From positions 35,540,428 to 35,604,427 of the forward strand of contig NC_133770.1 in assembly GCF_003597395.2 (NCBI RefSeq): a stretch of 64,000 bases of DNA, written 5' to 3'. Under the pieces are notes generated by a model. That model saw only the letters and a list, made by a program, of their open reading frames with translations, did no database searches and was not told where the DNA came from. Below are positions 56,690-64,000 of the stretch, in pieces; position 1 is the first letter of the stretch, and each line of letters begins with the position of its first letter. The translations under genes and the position numbers were made by a program. The DNA is from Chelonoidis abingdonii (Eukaryota; Chordata; Testudines; Testudinidae).

Positions 56690-58760
56690 CATAGAAGCAT
56701 AGAAGATTAGGGTTGGAAGAGACTTCAGGAGGTCATCTAGTCCAATCCCCTGCTCAAAGCAGGACCAAACCCAACTAAATCATCTCAGACAGGGCTTTGT
56801 CAAGCCAGGCCTTAAAAGGATGGAGATTCCATCACCTCCCTAGGTAACCCATTCCACTGCTTCACCACCCTCCTAGTGAAACAGTGTTTCCTAATATCCA
56901 ACCTAGACCTCCCACACTGCAACTTGAGACCATTGCTCCTTGTTCGGTCACCTGCCACAATGAGACCAGCCGAGCTCCATCCTTTTTGCAAACTCCTCCT
57001 CAGGTAGTAGAGGCTCTGCTATCAATCCCCCTCTCACTCTCTCTTCTGCAGACTAAACAGCACAGTTCCCTCAGACTCTTCTGTAAGTCATAGCCCCCGC
57101 CCCTGTCATTTCCTTGCCCTCCGCGGGACCGCCCAATTTGTCCACATTCTTTCTGTAGGCAGGGCCTAAACAGACACATACTCCAGATTTGGCCCACCAC
57201 CGCTACATAGTGGGCGAATAAACACTTCCCTCAACTAACTGGCAATGCCCCCTACATGGCCCAAATATGCCATTCAAACTCTCTTGCGAAAGGCACACTG
57301 CTGAGCTCATAGCAGCTTGTCATCCACTGTAACCCAGCGTCCTTTCTGCAGAACTGTGGCTTAGCCGATCGGTCCCAGCCGACGGTGTATGGAGTTCTTC
57401 CGTCCTAAATGCAGATCTGCACTTGTCCTTGTTGACCTCACCAGATTATTTTATCGATCTCCAATTTGTCTTAGGTCACGTCTGACCTATCCCTACCCCT
57501 AGCATTATCTACCCTCCCTCCCTTGGTCACCCACAACTGCCTACGTGTGTGAATCTATCCCATCATCCAGATCGAATTAATAAAGATGTGAACAAAACCG
57601 CCCAGGACCGACCCACTGGGCACTCCGTTGCTACCGCTGCCAACTCAACATCGAGCTGTTGATCACTACCCGTTGAGCCAGATTTCTATCTACCTTATAG
57701 TCCATTCATCCAATCCATACTTTTTTAACTTGCTGGCAAGAATACTGTGGGAGACCATATCAAAAGTTTTGCTAAAGTCAAGATCTCTCATGTCCACTGC
57801 TTTCCTCATATCCACAGCCAGTTATCTCATCATAAAAGGCAATCAGGTTGGTCAGTCTTGACTTGATCTTGGTGAATCCATGTTGACTGTTCCTGATCAC
57901 CTTCCTCTCCTCCAAGTGCTTCAGAATGGTTTCCTGGAGGACCTGCTACATGATTTTTCCAGGGACTGAGGTGCGGCTGACCAGTCTGTAGTTCCCTGGG
58001 TTCTCCTCCTTCCCTTTTTTAAAGATGGGCACTATATTTGCCTTTTTCTAATCATCCAGGACCTCCCCCCAATCGCCATGAGTTTTCAAAGATAATGACC
58101 AGTGGCTCTGCAATCACATCAGCCAATTCCCTCAGCACCCTCAGAAGGATTAGATCTGGATCCATGAACTTGTGCATGTCCAGCTTTTCTAAATAGTCCT
58201 TAACCTGTTCTTTCACTACTGAGGGCTGCTCACCTCCTCCGCATGTGTTGCCCAGAACTGCAGTGTGGGAACAGACCTTGTCTGTGAAGACTGAGGCAAA
58301 AAAAGCATTGAGTACTGCAGCTTTTTCCACATCTGTCACTATGCTGCATCCTCCATTCATTAAGAGTCCCACACTTTCCCTGACCTTTTTCTTGTTGCTA
58401 ACATACCTGTAGAAACCCTTCTTGTTACCTTTCACATCCTTTGCTAGCTGCAACTCCTGTTGTGTTTTGGTCTTCCTGATTACACCCCTGCATGCTCAAG
58501 CAATATTTTTATACTTCTCTCTAGTCATCTGACCAAGTTTCCACTTCTTGTAAGCTTCCTTTTTACCTTTAAGATCACTGAAGATTTCACCGTTAAGCCA
58601 AGCTGGTCACCTGTCATATTTGCTATTCTTTCTGCACATCGGGAGGGTTTGTTCCTGAGCCCTCAATAAGGCCTCTTTAAAATACAGTCAGGTTTCCTGG
58701 ACTCCTTTCCCCTTCATATTAGCCTTCCAGGGGATCCTGCTCAACAGTTCCCTAAGGGAA
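56690..58760 (-). mobile_element. CR1 LINE, minus strand
   Basis: The CR1 3' end is at 56690 (ATCATAGAAGCATAGAAG, GGTCATCTAGTCCAATCCCC), with RT sequence in reverse complement up to about 58760. It includes [20 protein letters not shown] and [20 protein letters not shown] (58052-58453), the same regions seen in the 23.2-26 kb copy. The middle (57100-57650) is more diverged. Confidence 0.8.
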
Positions 58761-59124
58761 TGATTCACTCATTGTGAATATTCTTCTACTTTTAAAACTC
58801 ATACTATCAAGTCTAAACTTTCACAGTGCTGGGGTTACGATCTATAAAATTAAATGACTTGTGAATCCTGCTGCCTGCAGTGATTCAAGAGAATGAATAC
58901 CAACCTCAGGCAGACTGTTAGGAACCAGAGCACAAACCCCAAACTGGCTGTGAGTTCTATATTTAGATTTCACCAACCAATTATCACATATAAACTTCTC
59001 AAGCACTATGGGTATGTCTACACGGGGATTGAAAAAAAAAAATCATGCCTGGGTCAACTGACTTGAGCTCACACGGTTTGGGCTCTAGGGCTGAAAAATT
59101 GCTGTGTAGAAGTTTGATCTCACC
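58761..59124. other. Unassigned sequence and a truncated MITE
   Basis: 59012-59122 begins GGGTATGTCTACACGGGGAT and matches the left half of the MITE at 41212. The rest is unassigned. Confidence 0.45.
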
Positions 59125-59571
59125 AGCCTCCTTGTTTTGGTGTAAAATGGAAAAATACTGTTGGACATATACTGCGGAGTTTATATATTGTTAATTTAGG
59201 CCCTGATTTTATAACCAGACCCTTTCTAAGAGAAAATAGTAAAAATAATGAAAATATATAAAGAAACAATTGAAGTTACCACTGAACCTATGAAACGATA
59301 TCCAAATTCTGCTCTGTTACACTGGTATGAATCTCAGTAACTTCAGTTTACTGAACAGCAGAGTTATTACAGATTTAAAACATGCAACTGAGCAGAATTT
59401 AGGGTCATTAGGTTCAACAGTCATGCAAATTACCATTTCTAAGTACTTAATGCTGTAGCGGCGTTACAAAGGAGCAAGGAGCACATGGCCTTATCCTTCA
59501 AATATGAAGTCAATGGGAACTTTGAGATTGAATTCAGCCTGGCTGTGAACATGACTGTACTATTAATTCGG

Positions 59572-61010
59572 GAAAAACCAATAGTAACCAATGGCCCACG
59601 CCTTCCGCCTCCTGATGTGCCTGGACCCAACAGTGAGGAGCATCGCACAGGAGTCCATACGGGGTGTGGTCAGGAAACGCATCGCCAGTTGCCACTTACC
59701 TCAGCGGCTCCCTGGAGGCTGAGATTGGGAAAGAAGGGGGGAGACCTATCCTCTCTCTGGTCCAGTGCCCACAACACCTCAAGATGCCTGAGTAAAAGGA
59801 TCGGCTGCTGCTGGAAGTGGTGTGAGGAACGCTGGGAGCCGGGAATACTGGTGCCATGTGTAAAGACCCCGGACCACACCATCGTCACCCCGACCTCCAG
59901 AGCCATGTTAGAAAGGTCCTGAAAGACACCATCCGCTACTACTACGCCAAGAACCTTAAGCGGAAGCTGGACCAAGGCAAGGTGTTCAAGGTGTCCAGCA
60001 AGTGGGACGCCAGTAACCACTTCCTCCCCGGGGGCAGCTTCACCAGGTTCGCCGACTGGCAGTTCATCCACAGGGCCCGACTCAACTGCGTTCCCCTCAA
60101 CGAAGCCCTCCACCACGGCAGCCGGGACAAGCGCTGCAGGAAGTGCAGCTACGTGAACGAGACCCTTCCGCATGTCCTGTGTGGATGCAAGCAGCAGTCT
60201 GGAGCCTGGCGGCACCACCACAACACCATCCAGGACCGACTAGTGAAAGCCATCCCACTGTCCCTGAGGAAGATCACCGTCGACTCCACTATCCCTGGGA
60301 CAGACAACTGACTGTGACCCGACATCGTCGTGATGGACGCAGAAAAGAAGAAGGTCCTCCTGGTAGACATCATGGTGCCTTTCGAAAACCGGTCACCTGC
60401 CTTCCACGAGGCCCGAGAACAGAAGGAGTTGAAGTATGCCTCGCCGGCTGAGACCCTGAGAGCCCAGGGCTACGAAGTCCAGGTACACGCCCTGATCGTG
60501 GGAGCCTTGGGCTCATGGGACCCCCACAACAAGCCGGTTCTGAAAGCATGTGAGGTCGGTCGACACTGTGCCCGGCTCATGAGACAACTCATGGTGTCCG
60601 ACACCATCAGGTGGTCCAGAGACATTTATATCGAACACATCACCAGACACCGCCAATACCACACTGAGTAATTGAGACCGCCGACCAGGGAAATAACCCA
60701 CTTCCTTCCCTAAGGGACCAAGGGACGCTCCCCATCCACATACCTATCCGCTCCACCTATACTGACTTGGACTCCTTATTCATTCCATGGGTGGCGAACC
60801 CAAGCCCACTTATTCGCTGACACTTTAAAAACCCTTGTACCGCAATCTGGGTCTATGCCGGTTATGCGATATGTATGTATCTTTTCATCCTTGCAAACGA
60901 TATCTGTAACCCCCATAACCCAAGCCTGACCCCAGATGTACAGTACGTTCCCTCTCAACCTGTGTACATTTCATTTCAAACATTTACTTTAATAAAATTT
61001 TTAAATCTAG
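59572..61010 (+). mobile_element. 3' end of an R2/NeSL-type non-LTR retrotransposon
   Basis: It encodes the C-terminal part of a single-ORF element with a restriction-like endonuclease. 59856-60305 has SKWDASNHFLPGGSFTRFAD, a zinc knuckle in CRKCSYVNETLPHVLCGC and a following HHHNTIQDRL where the family usually has a RHN-type motif. 60330-60668 continues in the same frame with the nuclease: PDIVVMD, VDIMVPFENRSPAFHEAREQ, VQVHALIVGALGSWDPHNKP and MVSDTIRWSRDIYIEHIT. Two TGA stops between them (60309-60311 and 60315-60317) inactivate it. A roughly 330-base 3' UTR ends near AATAAAATTTTTAAA. The 5' part is truncated. No 28S rDNA flanks it. Confidence 0.75.
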
Positions 61011-61022
61011 CTACAGTGCTGT

Positions 61023-62652
61023 CAGGGGTGGCTCTAGGCACCAGCACAGCAAGCACCTGCTTGGGGCGCCCCATTTGCAGGGGAAGCATGGGAGCTGAGA
61101 ACCAACAGGGGGCTCTGGGAGCTGTAGTTCCTTGGTTAGCTCCCTGCCTATAAAGCCAGCCCTGGAGCAGGTAAAGAACTACATTTCCCAGCATTCCCTT
61201 GGCCACTACCAACTGGAAAGGAAGGAGGGGGACCTCAGGCGGCAGCATGCTGTGAATGGTAGGGAGACCATATTTTAACATTCAAAAAACAGGACACTGC
61301 AGGAGGAGGGAAGTCCCACTCTGCCACCACCCACTCCTTCCAACTGCCCCCCACAGAAACCTCACCCATCCCAGCTCCCCCCCTACTCCCTGTCCCCTGC
61401 TCACCCCCTCCCGGGACCCCTGCCCCAACTGCCCCTTGGAACCCCAGCCCCTATCTAAACCTCCCTTCTCCTTGGCCCCAACTGCGCCCTCCTGAGCCCC
61501 CCCCCCAAGTTTCCCCCTAGGATTCCACCCTCTACCCTGTCCCCTGACAAACCCTGGTACTCCCATGCCTATCCAAGCACTGCCTGTCCCCTGACTGCCC
61601 CCCTGAACCCCTGACCCATCTAACCCCCCCTTCTCCCTGCCCCTGACTGCCCCACCGAACCTCTGCCCCATCCAACCCCCCCTGCTCCTTGTTCCTTGAC
61701 TGCCCTCTCGGAACCCCCTACCCCTTCTCCAACCCCCCAGCCCCCTTACCGTGCCACTCAGACCAGCGTGTCTGGCTCCGCGCAGCTCCAGACATGCTGC
61801 TGCATACATACTGCAGTGCTCCTCCGTGGAGCCCACACACACACAGCATCTGCCTTCCAGATTTGAACACCTCAAAATTCACGAGTGCTCTAGCTCAGTT
61901 TGGGCAACTGTTACTTCATTTCTCCCAAATCAAATATACTGATCCACTGTAACTTGCTGTAGAAAAAGTAGGATAAAATTCAGCAAGAAATGCTTCCCAG
62001 TGGTTATTAGGACTGGAATTTCTATTTTCAACAGCCATTGCCTTTTGTTTGTTTGTTTGTTTAAAAGGAAGACAGTAATATTGCATTGGCAAATTCCCCA
62101 TAGAAAGAAAGAGTGGAACAAAAGAATAATAAAGGCACCTCAACTTTTCCTCATTTATGGAGGACAGGCTTATAATATGCATCCAGATATCCTCCAATCA
62201 CACAAGCTGAAAATTGTTCCACTTTACTGCAGTTCTGTAACAATATGGGAACCAATCCTATCTGCGTTCTGTGCACATCTAAAATNNNNNNNNNNNNNNN
62301 NNNNNNNNNNNNNNNNNNNNNNNNNNNNNNNNNNNNNNNNNNNNNNNNNNNNNNNNNNNNNNNNNNNNNNNNNNNNNNNNNNNNNNNNNNNNNNNNNNNN
62401 NNNNNNNNNNNNNNNNNNNNNNNNNNNNNNNNNNNNNNNNGATTAATAATTTAGGAGGGCTGGGGTGGCAGCAGGGTGGGGGGAGGGCACTGGTGGAGGG
62501 GAAAGGGGGAACCCAGAGCTGGAGTGGCAGGGGGTGTGGGTGAGAGCCCAGGCCTGAGGCAGCAAGCGGGTACGGGGGGAGCCCAGGGCTGGGGTCGGGG
62601 GCAGCCAACATTTTTTTTGCTTGGGGCGGCAAAAAACCTAGGGCTGGCCTTG
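61023..62652. mobile_element. hAT-type element with assembly gap
   Basis: It begins CAGGGGTGGCTCTAGGCACC and ends ACCTAGGGCTGGCCTTG (imperfect inverted repeats). Eight-base target duplications are AGTGCTGT (61015-61022) and AGTGCTAT (62653-62660). The interior is C-rich (61300-61760), then unique, then N (62286-62440), then G-rich. No transposase is seen. It shares end sequence with the MITE at 1614-1909. Confidence 0.8.
62286..62440. other. Assembly gap (155 N)
   Basis: A run of undetermined bases inside the hAT element. Frames crossing it are meaningless. Confidence 0.99.
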
Positions 62653-63264
62653 AGTGCTATCACCATGCTATGGTCATAATTATTTCTGACTAAATTTGCG
62701 TCATAGTTCTATCTGCATATGTTCACAAGAACACTAAAAGCTATGATTTAATGATTAATGAATAACCAGTAACTAGGAAATGTAAACCAGGCTACAGCAA
62801 TAATGACTACAGGCCTGATCCTCTCACTGACTTCAGTGGTACAAAATTGAAACATAAAAGCTTGTTTCTGAACTAATCTAAATCATTCAATTTGACACAT
62901 TAGAGAGGAAACTGAAAATGACAAAAAGTTAGCATTTTTCAGGCACTATATTTAACTTCTCTACCATATAATGATATTGTCCATGTCTGAACTGTATTTT
63001 GACAGTTTCCAAATGTGTGTAAGGTACCAAGGTTGTATTAATTTCAATGGAATAAATGGGCCCAGAAAGTCAAAGTATTAGCATGACCTTGTCACTGTAC
63101 AACATTAAACAAGGTTTGGAGTTCCAAGTATAGAGACCTCAGCCTGCTTAGTACCATGTCAAACACATTATTAAACATCTTTTCCAATTTGTATTAAACA
63201 TACAGACAGAAGGAAAACTAGTTAAAGCATTTGGAACATAAAGTATTAAGTAGGGTTTTCAGAG

Positions 63265-64000
63265 ATGCATAATTTCCAAGGCCAGAAGGGAAGCATTGTG
63301 ATCATCTAGTCTGACCTCCTGTTTAACACAAGAGACAGAACTTCCCAACATAATGCATAAATCTTGATTTAAAAGTTGTCATTGATGGAGAATCTACCAT
63401 GACTCTTGGTGAATTGTTTGGTTAGTTACTCTCTCTCAAAAATATACATCTTATTTCTAGGTAGTCTGGGTGGTGCTTTTATCCAGGAGTTCAAGCTTCT
63501 GTGACTATGTATACATGGGGTTAAAAAAACCTGTGGCTGGCCCAAATGTCTACACAGCAATTTTTAGCCCCAGACACCAAGTCAGCTGACCCAGGATGGC
63601 TGCAACTGTGCCATGGAGCTCTTATCCTTATCCAGAGACACAGGGGATGTCTACATATCATGGAGCATGTGCTCTTTGAGTCTTCAGGCTTTAACATACC
63701 CCATAGTACAATTCTGCTTAACAACGTAAGATAGGAATGGCCAGACTGGGTCAGATCAATGGTCCCTCCAGCCAGTATCCTGTCTTCTGACAGTGGCCAA
63801 TACAAGATGCTTCAAAGAGAATGAACAGAACAGGGCAATTATAAAGTGACCCATTCCCTGTCATCCAGTCCCAGTATCTGGCAATCAGAGGCTTAGGGAC
63901 ACACAAAGTATGGAGTTGTATCCCTGATCCTCTTGGCTAATAGCCACTGACACACCTATCCTCCATGGATTTATCTAATTCTTTTTTTTTTAATCCCAGT
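63265..64000 (-). mobile_element. CR1 fragments and MITE in segmental copy 2
   Basis: 63265-63480 is a CR1 3' piece (CAAGGCCAGAAGGGAAGCAT). 63500-63660 is a decayed MITE related to 41212-41451. 63728-64000 is a second CR1 3' piece (CAGACTGGGTCAGATCAATG) continuing past the window. All mirror copy 1. Confidence 0.65.

Larger units (their letters stand above)
59125..64000 (+). repeat. Segmental duplication copy 2, interrupted
   Basis: 59125-59575 and 62661-64000 match 39825 onward. The 3.1 kb between them is a retrotransposon end and a hAT element absent from copy 1. The copy carries on through CR1 and MITE pieces to the window end. Confidence 0.8.

Noticed and set aside
59670..60221. A 183-codon minus-strand frame
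   Set aside because: Antisense shadow of the GC-rich R2/NeSL-type coding sequence on the plus strand.
61256..61875. A 197-codon minus-strand frame and proline-rich plus-strand frames
   Set aside because: They lie in the C-rich interior of the hAT element; Gly/Trp/Arg and Pro/Ser composition is typical of translated simple sequence.
62000..62632. Frames running through the N block
   Set aside because: They are extended artificially by undetermined bases.
1..64000. CRISPR arrays, bacterial operons or phage genes
   Set aside because: No regularly spaced repeats, no ribosome-binding-site-linked gene trains; the repeat content and introns are vertebrate. The PKS is spliced, so bacterial contamination is excluded.

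Overview
The window looks like nuclear DNA of a cryptodiran turtle. The evidence is a chelonian-type tRNA-headed SINE with a CR1-like tail (29097-29258), many CR1 LINE copies ending in the CR1 ATTCTATGATTCTATG-type tail, hAT and Harbinger-type non-autonomous elements, Ty3/gypsy and LTR remnants, and long introns. The species cannot be named from this. There is one 155-base run of N (62286-62440).

The one real protein-coding locus is on the minus strand, about 38.6 kb down to 5.4 kb. It encodes an animal FAS-like polyketide synthase (AFPK), a large iterative multidomain enzyme. Read 5' to 3' on the minus strand: a TATA promoter and a possible tiny non-coding exon (about 38.6 kb); the start-codon exon (35391-35469); ketosynthase (KS) exons at 28900-29053, 21502-21662, 20220-20423, 19402-19583 and 18376-19113; acyltransferase (AT, GHSVG) at 9600-10555; dehydratase (DH) at 8740-9600; and a clean terminal exon with ketoreductase (KR) and acyl carrier protein (ACP) at 5714-6985, ending without a thioesterase. 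An enoylreductase-like (ER) segment is visible only in poor-quality sequence at 16600-17200. The inferred order is KS-AT-DH-ER-like-KR-ACP.

The middle of the locus (7.1-18.4 kb) is scrambled. KS C-terminal exons occur twice on the minus strand (10.6-11.8 kb and 18.4-19.6 kb) and once more, very noisy and inverted, on the plus strand (14.6-16.6 kb). AT plus the DH start occurs twice (7.1-8.4 kb and 9.2-10.6 kb). A long imperfect palindrome is centred near 13.65 kb. An LTR-like insertion in one KS intron copy, absent from the other, suggests two real paralogues or haplotypes in tandem. The palindromes and indel-only differences suggest uncorrected long-read or assembly artefact on top of that. 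Both probably contribute.

Everything else is repeats. 0.4-3.1 kb holds a dead Ty3/gypsy pol split by a hAT MITE. 21.7-28.2 kb (an intron) holds three CR1 copies and a solo LTR. 30.5-35.3 kb holds hAT and Harbinger-like elements and a local duplication carrying a TIR transposon. 35.6-36.9 kb is CR1. 39.8-42 kb and 59.1-64 kb are two diverged copies of one segment, the second broken by an R2/NeSL-type retrotransposon end and a hAT element. 41.5-50.7 kb is a nested CR1, LTR and MITE stack with a gag-protease remnant. 51.5-58.8 kb holds an unassigned ORF pair, an RT remnant, a Harbinger element, another gag remnant and a CR1.
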